Shown here: one piece after another, positions 8,114 through 15,800 of the stretch
Position numbering within the stretch: position 1 is the stretch's first letter
Layout of the letters: the number at the start of each line of letters is the position of its first letter
DNA from: Pseudomonas sp. C1C7
Lineage (GTDB): Bacteria; Pseudomonadota; Gammaproteobacteria; Pseudomonadales; Pseudomonadaceae
NCBI RefSeq assembly: GCF_013359595.1
Contig: NZ_JABFMP010000028.1
Location: 1 to 64,000, forward strand
Direction of reading: 5' to 3'
Length of the DNA stretch: 64,000 nucleotides
Notes under the pieces: generated by a model
The model's database searches: none
What the model was told of the DNA's origin: nothing
What the model saw: the letters and a program-made list of their open reading frames with translations, nothing else
Translations under genes and position numbers: made by a program

Positions 8114-9097
8114 ATGACTGATGAGACCAGCGGAACCTCCCGTCGTGGCCTGATTACAACCGGTGCCATGGCCGCCGCCCTGGCCGTGGCGGTGCCGGCG
8201 CTTGCCGCGCAGCAGGCGCCGGCCGCCGCCAGCACAACCGGCAACACCGGTGGCAAAGGCAGCACCAAGGGCTCGGGCACCTTCACAGTCAAGGACGGCA
8301 CGCAGATTTTCTACAAGGACTGGGGCAACGGACAGCCCATCGTGTTCCACCACGGCTGGCCGCTTTCCAGCGACGACTGGGATGCGCAGATGCTGTTCTT
8401 CCTCGGCAAAGGCTTCCGTGTCATCGCCCACGATCGCCGTGGTCATGGCCGCTCGACCCAGACCGATACCGGCAACGAGATGGACACCTACGCCGCCGAC
8501 GTTGCCGAGCTGATGGCGCACCTGAACATCACCAACGCCATCCATATCGGTCACTCCACCGGTGGCGGTGAAGTGGCGCGCTACGTCGCCCGTCACGGCC
8601 GTGGCCGCGTGGCCAAGGCGGTGCTGATCGGCGCCGTGCCACCGATCATGCTGCGCACCGCGAAGAACCCCGGCGGCCTGCCCATGGACGTTTTCGACGG
8701 CTTGCGCAAAGCCGTGGCCGACAACCGCGCGCAGTTCTATCGCGACTTCCCCACCGGTCCGTTCTACGGCTTCAACCGTCCGGGCGCGAAAGTCTCGCAA
8801 CCCGTCATCGACAACTGGTGGCGCCAGGGCATGAACGGCGGGATCAAGGCGCAGTACGACTGCATCAAGGCCTTCTCGGAAACCGACTTCACCGATGACC
8901 TGAAAACCATCGAAGTGCCGACCCTGGTCCTGCACGGTGAAGACGACCAGATCGTACCGATCGCCGATTCCGCGCAACTGACCATCAAACTGCTCAAGCG
9001 CGGTACCCTGAAAACCTACCCGGGCCTGCCCCACGGCATGTGCACCACTCACACCGAGGTGATCAACCAGGACCTGCTGGCGTTCATCAAGGGCTGA
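8114..9097 (+). CDS. Tat-exported alpha/beta hydrolase, non-haem chloroperoxidase-like
   Basis: The 327-residue protein carries a Tat-type leader (SRRGLITTGAMAAALAVAVPALAAQ, residues 9-33) and then a Gly/Ser/Thr-rich linker. The enzyme domain starts with FTVKDGTQIFYKDWGNGQPIVFHHGWPLSSDDWD. The HHGWP oxyanion loop, Ser148 in GHSTGGGE, HDRRGHGRS, Asp in LHGEDDQIVP and His in LPHGMCTTH match the cofactor-free haloperoxidase/perhydrolase/esterase branch. It resembles the exported hydrolase at 3864 in layout but has a Ser rather than Asp nucleophile. Natural substrate unknown; peroxidase activity in this family is often a side reaction. Confidence 0.88.
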   Translation: MTDETSGTSRRGLITTGAMAAALAVAVPALAAQQAPAAASTTGNTGGKGSTKGSGTFTVKDGTQIFYKDWGNGQPIVFHHGWPLSSDDWDAQMLFFLGKGFRVIAHDRRGHGRSTQTDTGNEMDTYAADVAELMAHLNITNAIHIGHSTGGGEVARYVARHGRGRVAKAVLIGAVPPIMLRTAKNPGGLPMDVFDGLRKAVADNRAQFYRDFPTGPFYGFNRPGAKVSQPVIDNWWRQGMNGGIKAQYDCIKAFSETDFTDDLKTIEVPTLVLHGEDDQIVPIADSAQLTIKLLKRGTLKTYPGLPHGMCTTHTEVINQDLLAFIKG

Positions 9098-9103
9098 TGT
9101 GCG

Positions 9104-9142
9104 GCGCTCTGGGCCAAAGCCACGAACCTTGGGCCAGAGCGC
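9104..9142 (+). terminator. Possible terminator hairpin after the hydrolase
   Basis: GCGCTCTGGGCC and GGGCCAGAGCGC form an imperfect 12-bp stem with a 15-nt loop, directly after the stop at 9097. No long T run follows, so intrinsic termination is uncertain. Confidence 0.4.
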
Positions 9143-9166
9143 CTCCCGGCCTACTCAAATAAAAGC

Positions 9167-9185
9167 GATTCGCATGATGCAAATC
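9167..9185. promoter_or_regulatory. Inverted repeat GATTCGCAT-G-ATGCAAATC
   Basis: Two 9-bp arms with one mismatch are centred on a single G, about 200 nt upstream of the HIT-like gene. It may be an operator. The surrounding 9143-9380 has no other recognisable element. Confidence 0.35.
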
Positions 9186-9380
9186 TGGATCTAGAATCGA
9201 TACACGCAGGCTCATCGACCGAGCTGCCGGTACCCATCCAGTGTGTCTTGCCTCAAGCAGGCGCGAGAAGCTCAAGGAGCGAACGAAAACCCTTCACGCG
9301 ACTGTTCGAACCGACGATTGAAGAAAAAGAAGCGACTGGATCCTTCAAGGGTCCTTGCCAGCCACCAACGGACACTCGCC

Positions 9381-9929
9381 ATGGACATAGCGCCACGATT
9401 CATCATCCATGAAACCGATCATTGGATACTCAACCACCACATGTCCTCGAAGCTGCCCGGCTACCTGGTGTTCGGGACACGGCATCCTGTGCGTTCATTG
9501 TCCGACTTGCCGGAAGAAGCGCTGATCGAAATGGGCCCGCTGCTGGCCCGCGTGCAGAAAATCCTGCAAACCGAGCTCAAACCCAAATGGCTCTACATCA
9601 GCCGTTTCGGCCACGACCCGCGCTTCCCCATCCACTTTCACTACATCCCGGTCTATAGCTGGGTCGAAGAGCTGTTCGGCAAGGACGAGCGCTATCGCGT
9701 GCTGAAGAATTTCGGCGTGGGGGCCGATGCGCATACCTCGACCGATGGCGCGGAAATGACCTTGTTCGTCTGGCGTGAATTCGGCGAAAGCCTTGAGCCC
9801 CCAAGCATTCAGGGGCCTTCGATCGAGCAGACCATCGAGCGCCTGCGGCTGGCCTTCGCCAGTCCGCTGCCCTTTCATCCGGCGGAACGGCAGGCGGTTA
9901 TCGAGCCGCTGCGCCAAGGAACTCACTGA
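9381..9929 (+). CDS. HIT-like (histidine triad) family protein
   Basis: The 182-residue cytosolic protein resembles HIT-fold nucleotide hydrolases or transferases. Supporting segments are the N-terminal LNHHMSSKLPGYLVFGTRHPVRSLSDLPEEALIEMGPLLARVQKIL helix-strand pattern and HFHYIPVY at 85-92, a shortened H-x-H triad. ATG at 9381 was chosen because MDIAPRFIIHETDHW begins the conserved region; the upstream in-frame extension is basic and low-quality. Its 3' end overlaps the convergent hydrolase gene by 32 nt. Substrate unknown. Confidence 0.75.
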   Translation: MDIAPRFIIHETDHWILNHHMSSKLPGYLVFGTRHPVRSLSDLPEEALIEMGPLLARVQKILQTELKPKWLYISRFGHDPRFPIHFHYIPVYSWVEELFGKDERYRVLKNFGVGADAHTSTDGAEMTLFVWREFGESLEPPSIQGPSIEQTIERLRLAFASPLPFHPAERQAVIEPLRQGTH

Positions 9930-10704
9930 CCGCCGCGAGCACCCTGTCCGGGGCCTCGCGGTGCGGCACGTGATGACAATCGTCCACAATCAGATACTCG
10001 CCCGTGCCAGTCGACAGCCGGGCGATGCGCTTGGGATGCAGGTCCGATCCGTATTCATCGTACTGACCATGAATGGCCAGCGACGGGCAGTTGATGGTCT
10101 CGACCGTATTTTCGATCGTCCAGTCGCTGAATGCCGGGGATAGCCAGGTCTCTGTCCAGGCGGCCAACACCCAGGGCGCTTTCGCGCCGTGGTACTTCTC
10201 CAGCCTGCCCATCTGCCCCGGCTGTGCGAACTGCTCCTTGGCCACTCGAATGCCTTCCAGGGTGCGATCCTCGACGAACGCCTGCGCCGACACGGTGATC
10301 AGGGCCGAGCAGTGCTGCCCGTACAGGGACGCGCACACCGCCGCCATCGCCCCGCCAACGCTGTGCCCGAAAGCGATGAAATCCTCGATCCCCAACGCAG
10401 CCTTCAAATGCCCGAAAAACCCTGCGGCTTCATCGCGGATGAAGTGCAGAGGCAGCGTGCCGGGATACGCATCGGATTGGCCAAAACCGAGGCGGTCATA
10501 GGCAATCACTTCGTGCCCGGTCGCGCGGCACAGTTGTTCGGGGAAGTCGCGCCACAGGGCGACGCATCCCAGTGAGTCATGGAAAAGCACGATGGGCGGT
10601 TTCGCCCCATTGCCCACGCCCTCTTGCGCAAACCAGCGACTGGCAAACAGCCGACCGTGGGGCGTATCGATCCAGAGTGTTTCAGTACTGACGGACAAAT
10701 GCAT
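9898..10704 (-). CDS. Alpha/beta hydrolase
   Basis: This 268-residue cytosolic hydrolase has no leader. The catalytic features are VLFHDSLGCVALWRDF (oxyanion loop), YDRLGFGQSD, Ser115 in FGHSVGGAM, the acid in IHGQYDEYG, and His in DDCHHVPHREAP. ATG at 10704 begins MHLSVSTETLWIDTPHGRLFASRW, a normal start for the fold; the longer frame to 10800 adds an unconserved 32 residues. It converges on the HIT-like gene with a 32-nt tail overlap and diverges from the sigma-factor gene at 10843. Substrate cannot be assigned. Confidence 0.85.
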   Translation of the reverse strand: MHLSVSTETLWIDTPHGRLFASRWFAQEGVGNGAKPPIVLFHDSLGCVALWRDFPEQLCRATGHEVIAYDRLGFGQSDAYPGTLPLHFIRDEAAGFFGHLKAALGIEDFIAFGHSVGGAMAAVCASLYGQHCSALITVSAQAFVEDRTLEGIRVAKEQFAQPGQMGRLEKYHGAKAPWVLAAWTETWLSPAFSDWTIENTVETINCPSLAIHGQYDEYGSDLHPKRIARLSTGTGEYLIVDDCHHVPHREAPDRVLAAVSEFLGAAAR

Positions 10705-10805
10705 GCGGGGCCTCGTGGAGCAGTGATCCCCGGACTGTAACAGCTTGTTGTACAACCGGCATTGCCCCATGAGGCCCTTGCCGTTAGCCAAAGCGCTCAC
10801 TACAA

Positions 10806-10826
10806 TTGCTAATAATTCTCACTTAG
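10806..10826 (+). promoter_or_regulatory. Probable Fur box upstream of the ECF sigma gene
   Basis: The AT-rich GCTAATAATTCTCACTTAG lies about 20-35 nt before the sigma-factor start. It resembles Fur-box spacing (AATAATTCTCA, as seen before many fecI-type genes). Iron starvation would then induce the sigma/anti-sigma pair. Assignment is by pattern only. Confidence 0.55.
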
Positions 10827-10842
10827 AAAAAGCATTGACGCG

Positions 10843-11364
10843 ATGAGTGACCTTCAGTCTGCGGTTTATCAGCACCACGTTCGCTCGGTCGAAGCCCTGT
10901 ATATCGGCCATCAAGGCTGGCTGTACGGGTGGCTTCAGCGCAAGCTCGGGAACCGCGTGGATGCCGCAGACCTGATGCACGACACCTTCACGCGCATCCT
11001 CGCCGGCAAGTCCCTGCCGGACCTTGCAGAGCCGCGGGCCTATCTGACCTGCGTGGCCAAGGGCATTCTCGTCAACTGGTATCAGCGTCAGGCGCTGGAA
11101 CGCGCCTATCTGTCGGCGCTGGCGCAGATGCCCGAATCGCTGGCCCCCTCCCCCGAGCAACGCTTCCTGATTCTGGAAACCCTGCATGAAGTCGATGCGA
11201 TGCTCGATTCGCTGCCGATCCTGGTCAAACGCGCGTTCCTGCTATCGCAGATCGGCGGGATGAAATACCACGACATCGCGGCGAAGCTGGATGTGTCGCT
11301 GATTACCGTCAAACGCTACATGAAACAGGCCTTCGTCCAGTGCCTGACGTTGATGCCTGCATGA
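10843..11364 (+). CDS. ECF sigma factor, FecI-like iron-starvation type
   Basis: The 173-residue product is an RNA polymerase sigma-70 factor of the ECF/FecI group. Region 2 is at about 20-85 (LYGWLQRKLGNRVDAADLMHDTFTRIL; RAYLTCVAKGILVNWYQR). Region 4 is at about 115-165 (LDSLPILVKRAFLLSQIGGMKYHDIAAKLDVSLITVKRYMKQAF, a helix-turn-helix). It should direct transcription of the TonB receptor gene at 12454 when its FecR partner relays a ferric-siderophore signal. Its stop overlaps the fecR-like start in an ATGA arrangement, so the pair is translationally coupled. The Fur-like box upstream fits iron control. Confidence 0.93.
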   Translation: MSDLQSAVYQHHVRSVEALYIGHQGWLYGWLQRKLGNRVDAADLMHDTFTRILAGKSLPDLAEPRAYLTCVAKGILVNWYQRQALERAYLSALAQMPESLAPSPEQRFLILETLHEVDAMLDSLPILVKRAFLLSQIGGMKYHDIAAKLDVSLITVKRYMKQAFVQCLTLMPA

Positions 11365-12329
11365 ACGGCCCCTCGAAGATCAACCCCGTCGCCCTGGAAG
11401 AAGCCGCCGAGTGGCTGATGCGCTTGAGCGAAGGCTCGCTGAGCGAGCGTGAACTGGTGCAATGGCAACAATGGCGAGCCAGCAATAAAGAATGCGAATT
11501 CGCCTGGCAGCGTGCGGAGAGCCTGATGGGCAAGCTGGGCGGATTGCCGGCGGAACTGGCGATACCGGCACTCGACCGGCCCGCCAACCCGCAACGCCGG
11601 GCGATGCTCGGGCGCCTGGCCGCATTGCTGGCGCTGGCTCCGGCAGGCTGGATCGGCTGGCAGCTGAACGAGCGCCTGGGCTGGACCGCCGACTATCACG
11701 CCGGGATTGGCGAACGTCGCGAGCTGACCCTCGCCGATGGCAGTCAGCTGACCCTCAATACCGATACCTCGGTCGACGTGAACTTCGATGCGCAACAGCG
11801 CCTGATCCGCGTGCGTCGCGGTGAAATCCTGGTGCAGACGGCGACGGATATTCAGGTGCCGGGCCGGCCGTTCCGGATTTCGACCGAACAGGGCTTGATG
11901 CAGGCGCTGGGCACCCGTTTCAGTGTTCGCGAAGACGAGGGTGTCACCCGATTGGCGGTGCTGGAGGGTCGGGTGCAGATCGAACTGTACAAACGCCCGC
12001 AGGCGACGCCGATGATCTTGAGTGCGGGACAGCAGACTTCATTTTCTGCCTCTGTCATCGGCCCGATAAAGCCCGCCGACAGCGCCCTGACCGCCTGGAG
12101 CGAAGGCATGCTGGTGGCCGACGGCATGCCGCTGGGTGAGTTTGCGAAAGAACTGGCGCGTTACCGCCATGGCCTGGTGCGCTGCGATCCGGCGGTGGCC
12201 AAAGTGCGGGTTTCCGGGGCGTTTCCGCTGGACGACAGCCGCCAGGCGTTGAACATGCTGGTGCAGACCTATCCGGTCAAAGTGAGCACGCATCTGGGCG
12301 GTTATTTGCTCACCATTTCCCCCGCCTGA
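11361..12329 (+). CDS. FecR-family anti-sigma/sigma regulator
   Basis: This 322-residue single-pass inner-membrane protein couples the outer-membrane receptor to the ECF factor. A cytoplasmic FecR N-terminal domain (EAAEWLMRLSEGSLSERELVQWQQW) occupies about 8-50. One membrane helix lies near 75-95 (LGRLAALLALAPAGWIGW). The periplasmic FecR domain follows (GERRELTLADGSQLTLNTDTSVDVNF; GLMQALGTRFSVRE). The C-terminal STN-like tail ends in HLGGYLLTISPA. The ATG at 11361 overlaps the sigma-factor stop; a start seven codons upstream is possible but less likely. Confidence 0.92.
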   Translation: MNGPSKINPVALEEAAEWLMRLSEGSLSERELVQWQQWRASNKECEFAWQRAESLMGKLGGLPAELAIPALDRPANPQRRAMLGRLAALLALAPAGWIGWQLNERLGWTADYHAGIGERRELTLADGSQLTLNTDTSVDVNFDAQQRLIRVRRGEILVQTATDIQVPGRPFRISTEQGLMQALGTRFSVREDEGVTRLAVLEGRVQIELYKRPQATPMILSAGQQTSFSASVIGPIKPADSALTAWSEGMLVADGMPLGEFAKELARYRHGLVRCDPAVAKVRVSGAFPLDDSRQALNMLVQTYPVKVSTHLGGYLLTISPA

Positions 12330-12335
12330 ACACCC

Positions 12336-12357
12336 CTGTAGGAGCGAGCTCCTACAG
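12336..12357. repeat. Short palindrome CTGTAGGAGC-GA-GCTCCTACAG
   Basis: This minimal REP-like palindrome lies between the fecR-like and receptor genes. The following 12358-12453 holds the AT-rich stretch AAAATATTTTTGCC and GATACTTTTTCCGC, a plausible place for the ECF-dependent receptor promoter. I cannot confirm its -35/-10. Confidence 0.55.
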
Positions 12358-12453
12358 GTAAAAATATTTTTGCCGGGGGCTGATACTTTTTCCGCACTTG
12401 GCTGGCAAGGGAATAAACACCCCCTTTCCCTTGCCGACAGGACCACGACTCAA

Positions 12454-14859
12454 ATGTCCGTTTTACGCGCTCCACGCTTCACGCCTCCCCTGCGCCACAC
12501 CCTTTTCGGCCTGCTGATCGGCGGCGCCTGCGCCTCCGCGTGGGCGGCGCAACCGGCGGCCATCAGCGATGTCCGCAGCTATCAGATCCCGGCCGGCCAG
12601 CTGGGGCAGACCCTGTCGCGCTTCGCCGCCGACAGCCGCATCGCCCTGTCCTTCGACCCGGCCCTCACCGACGGCCTGCAAAGCCCGGGCCTGTCCGGCA
12701 CCTATTCGCCACTCGAGGCGCTGAGCCGCCTGTTGAACGGCACCGGCCTGGACATGGTCCAGCGCAGCGATGCCAGCTACACCCTGGTGCGCTCGGCCAA
12801 CAGCGGCGCGTTGCAACTGGGCGCGACATCGATCAACGCCCAACGGCTCGGCGTGACCACCGAAGGCACGCATTCCTACACCACCAACGAAGTGAGCATC
12901 GGCAAGGGCAACATCAAGCTCAAGGACATCCCGCAATCGGTGTCGGTGGTCACCCGCCAGCGCATGGACGACCAGAACATGAACAGCCTGCAGGACGCCA
13001 TGCGCCAGGTGACCGGGGTGACGATCAAGACCTACAACTCCGGTTCCAGCCTCAACGATGTGTACATGCGCGGCTTCCTGGTCGATCAGGTGCAGGTCGA
13101 CGGCGTCTCGCAACCCACCGGCCAGGGCGACATGGCCACCTCGTTCGACCTGGCGATGTACGACCGCATCGAAGTGCTGCGCGGCCCGTCCGGCCTGTAT
13201 CAGGGTGCGGGCGAACCCGTCGGCACGATCAACGTGGTGCGCAAGCGCGCCCTTGGCCAATTCGCCATCGGCGGCGAGCTGGCGGCCGGCTCCTACGATC
13301 ATTACCGTTCCTCGGTGGACGTCACCGGTGCGTTGAATGAACAGGGCAACGTGCGCGGACGTTTCATCACCGCCTATGAGAACAACAAATCCTTCGTCGA
13401 CTACGCGCAGAACGAACGGCCAATGGTCTACGGTCGCCTGGAGTTCGACCTGGATCCGGCCACCACCCTGTCGGTCGGCGGCGCCTATCAGCAGAACCAT
13501 TCCACCCCGGCCTTCGGCTTGCCGGCTTATGCCAGCGGCAAACTGCTGGACGTGCCGCGCTCGACCTTCGTCGATGCGAAGTGGAACGAACTGAACGAAA
13601 AAGTCTGGGAAACCTTCGCCGAAGTCGACCACGCCCTGGACAACGGCGGCCAGTTCAAGACCACCCTGACCTACCGCGACGCCGAAACCCCCAAGCGCAA
13701 TTTCACCTGGGCCGACGGCGCGGTCGATCCGGACACCGGCGACAGCTGGGCCGTGGCCTACAACTACTACACCCACATCAAGACCATCGGCGCCGACAGC
13801 TTCGTCACCACCCCGTTCGAAGCCCTGGGCCGCACCCACGAATTCACCGTGGGCGCCGAATACCAGCATCTGGACAAGGACTTCACCTACGGTGGCGGCG
13901 ACTACTTCCCGATCAATGTCTTTGATCCGGGCAGCATCGACATCCCGAAACAGGACTATGTGAAGGACAACGGCAACTGGTCCAAATCCGACCAGTACGG
14001 CCTCTACACCCGCGCCAAGCTTAACGTCACCGACTGGCTCGACGTGATCGGGGGCAGCCGCGTGACCTGGTACGAAAGCGAGGCGAAAAACGCCAACGCC
14101 TTCTTCAACAACTTCGGCAGCGCCAGCACCAGCATCAACCGCAAGGTCGTGCCTTACGGCGCGATCATCGGCAAACTCACGCCCGAGCTGTCGGCCTACG
14201 CCAGCTACACCGGCGTGTTCAAGCCGCAGAGCGAACTGGGCGCCGACAACACGCCGATCGGTCCGCGTGAGGGTGAGCAATACGAGATCGGTCTCAAGCG
14301 TGAATTCTTCGACGGACGCCTGAACGCCAGCATCGCGGTGTTCCGCATCTACGACGAAAACCGCGCCGAATACAACAACAGCATTGCCGCCTACATGTCC
14401 GAGGGCAAAGCCCGCAGCCAGGGCTGGGAAACCGAGCTGAGCGGCAACCTGACCGACAACTGGAGCATCATCACCGGTTACGCCTTCACGTCCACCAAGT
14501 ACCTGAACGCCGAGGACGGCTCCGAAGGCAAGACCTTCAGCACCATCACACCCAAGCACAACTTCAACCTGTGGACCAAGTACGAATTCAGCGACGGCCC
14601 GCTCAAGGACTTCAACGTCGCCGGCGGTGTTCGCGCGGTCAGCGACACCTACTACCAGCGTGAAGTGAAATTCCAGCAAGGCGGCTATGCCATCGCCACC
14701 GCGCAGGTGGGCTACAAAATCAACGAAAACCTGTCGACCACCCTGACCGCCAACAACCTGTTCGACCGCAAGTACTACGACCGGGTGGATGCATCGTGGG
14801 GCACCAACTTCTACGGTGATCCGCGCACCGTGACGCTGGCGGTGCGGGCGCAGTACTGA
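12454..14859 (+). CDS. TonB-dependent siderophore receptor with STN signalling domain
   Basis: The 801-residue outer-membrane receptor takes up a ferric siderophore and signals to the FecR/FecI pair upstream. A signal peptide ends near AWAAQP (residue 30). The STN domain follows (YQIPAGQLGQTLSRFAADSRIALSFDPALTDG to about 105). The plug domain contains KDIPQSVSVVTRQRMDDQNMNSLQDAMRQVTGV and IEVLRGPSGLYQGAGEPVGTINVVRKR. The barrel ends in the usual aromatic C-terminus (VTLAVRAQY). The STN domain makes it a transducer, matching its position behind sigma and anti-sigma genes. It is most like ferri-pyoverdine/hydroxamate receptors, but the ligand is not determinable here. Confidence 0.95.
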   Translation: MSVLRAPRFTPPLRHTLFGLLIGGACASAWAAQPAAISDVRSYQIPAGQLGQTLSRFAADSRIALSFDPALTDGLQSPGLSGTYSPLEALSRLLNGTGLDMVQRSDASYTLVRSANSGALQLGATSINAQRLGVTTEGTHSYTTNEVSIGKGNIKLKDIPQSVSVVTRQRMDDQNMNSLQDAMRQVTGVTIKTYNSGSSLNDVYMRGFLVDQVQVDGVSQPTGQGDMATSFDLAMYDRIEVLRGPSGLYQGAGEPVGTINVVRKRALGQFAIGGELAAGSYDHYRSSVDVTGALNEQGNVRGRFITAYENNKSFVDYAQNERPMVYGRLEFDLDPATTLSVGGAYQQNHSTPAFGLPAYASGKLLDVPRSTFVDAKWNELNEKVWETFAEVDHALDNGGQFKTTLTYRDAETPKRNFTWADGAVDPDTGDSWAVAYNYYTHIKTIGADSFVTTPFEALGRTHEFTVGAEYQHLDKDFTYGGGDYFPINVFDPGSIDIPKQDYVKDNGNWSKSDQYGLYTRAKLNVTDWLDVIGGSRVTWYESEAKNANAFFNNFGSASTSINRKVVPYGAIIGKLTPELSAYASYTGVFKPQSELGADNTPIGPREGEQYEIGLKREFFDGRLNASIAVFRIYDENRAEYNNSIAAYMSEGKARSQGWETELSGNLTDNWSIITGYAFTSTKYLNAEDGSEGKTFSTITPKHNFNLWTKYEFSDGPLKDFNVAGGVRAVSDTYYQREVKFQQGGYAIATAQVGYKINENLSTTLTANNLFDRKYYDRVDASWGTNFYGDPRTVTLAVRAQY

Positions 14860-14870
14860 GCCCACGGCCC

Positions 14871-15012
14871 CTGCAGCAGCTGTCGAGCTTGCGAGGCTGC
14901 GTCCGGCTGCAAAGCAGTCGTAAAACCTGTGTACCGGATCTCCCTGAAAGACCACGGTGCCCGAATTTACGACGGCTACGCAGCCGGACGCAGGCTGCGC
15001 CAGCGGCTACAG
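14871..15012. repeat. REP pair, class GCCTGCGTCCGGCTGC
   Basis: Arms gaggctgcgtccggctgc and gcagccggacgcaggctgcg, plus inner arms around GCAGTCGTAAA and TTTACGACGGC, form a long cruciform between the receptor and the convergent small gene. It is a second REP class, also seen at 19821-19954 and 51485-51521. Confidence 0.85.
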
Positions 15013-15028
15013 GTCCGGTGCACTGCAC

Positions 15029-15358
15029 TCAAGTCGCCTTGCCCTCCCCAATCACATCATCCGCCCAACTGACCGCCGCCACGACCGTCGGAAACCCGAT
15101 GGTGCTGGTAAGCGCAATCAACGCATGCCGAACCTGCTCCGGCGTCCCCCCTGCCTCCAGCGCCCGCCGCGCATGACTATGCACCGCCCCCTCCGAGCGA
15201 ACCGCCGCCGCGGCCCCCAGCTGAATCAACTGCACCGACAACTCATCCAACGGCCCCGCCTGCCGAACCCTCGCCCCCAACGCCTCCACAGCATCCAGAA
15301 AATCCGGGTAGGTCCGTTTCAGGTTTTCATAGGTGGTGTGATCTCTCTTCTTCGCCAT
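15029..15358 (-). CDS. Carboxymuconolactone decarboxylase/AhpD-like family protein
   Basis: The 109-residue helical protein matches the CMD family (VQLIQLGAAAAVRSEGAVHSHARRALEAGGTPEQVRHALIALTSTIGFPTVVAAVSWADDV). The redox Cys pair of AhpD is absent and replaced by SEGAVHSH, so a peroxidase-reductant role is unlikely. ATG at 15358 begins MAKKRDHTTYENLKR; a longer frame upstream runs through a REP and is not credible. It diverges from the glutamine-synthetase-like gene, so it may share control with that operon. Real function unknown. Confidence 0.8.
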   Translation of the reverse strand: MAKKRDHTTYENLKRTYPDFLDAVEALGARVRQAGPLDELSVQLIQLGAAAAVRSEGAVHSHARRALEAGGTPEQVRHALIALTSTIGFPTVVAAVSWADDVIGEGKAT

Positions 15359-15437
15359 GTGAACTACTCCGCGAGCATGTAAACGCATTTCATTGTAGGA
15401 GTTGATGGACACAAAATCCGTGGACGCCCCCGAACCC

Positions 15438-15513
15438 CTGTAGGAGCTGTCGAGTGGAACGAGGCTGCGATCTTTCAGGATCAAAAGATCGCAGCCTTCG
15501 GCAGCTCCTGCAT
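15438..15513. repeat. REP pair, class GGCTGCGATCTTT
   Basis: tgtaggagctg...gaggctgcgatcttt faces aaagatcgcagccttcggcagctcctg. This third REP class is also found at 38254, 45485 and 48104. It lies inside the 442-nt divergent region 15359-15800; I see no gene in the remainder. Confidence 0.8.
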
Positions 15514-15800
15514 GGGACCGTGCTAACAGACAGGTCGAGTGTCTGCTCGCCTCGGCTGCTTTGGCTTTTGTTTTTGCTTTTGATCCACCCGCCCCTTCGG
15601 CAGGCTGAGCGGAGGCGATGCCCCCAATAGAACCGGTAAAGGGCGCATCAGCAAAAACTTGCAATAATTGACAGTAGGCTAAGCTATGTTCAGCCAATTG
15701 CTCACGATGCTCGCATCTGCAGGTTTGGGTTGTTTTCTGGAGAGCGTCTGCAACGGCTATTTCAGACAGGCCCCCACCCCCTTGCGCAGGACTTGCCTCG

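Noticed and set aside
12463..14955. 830-codon open frame antisense to the TonB receptor
   Set aside because: It mirrors a well-supported receptor gene; the reading is His/Val/Arg-rich without domains, as expected when high-GC third positions remove stops on the opposite strand.
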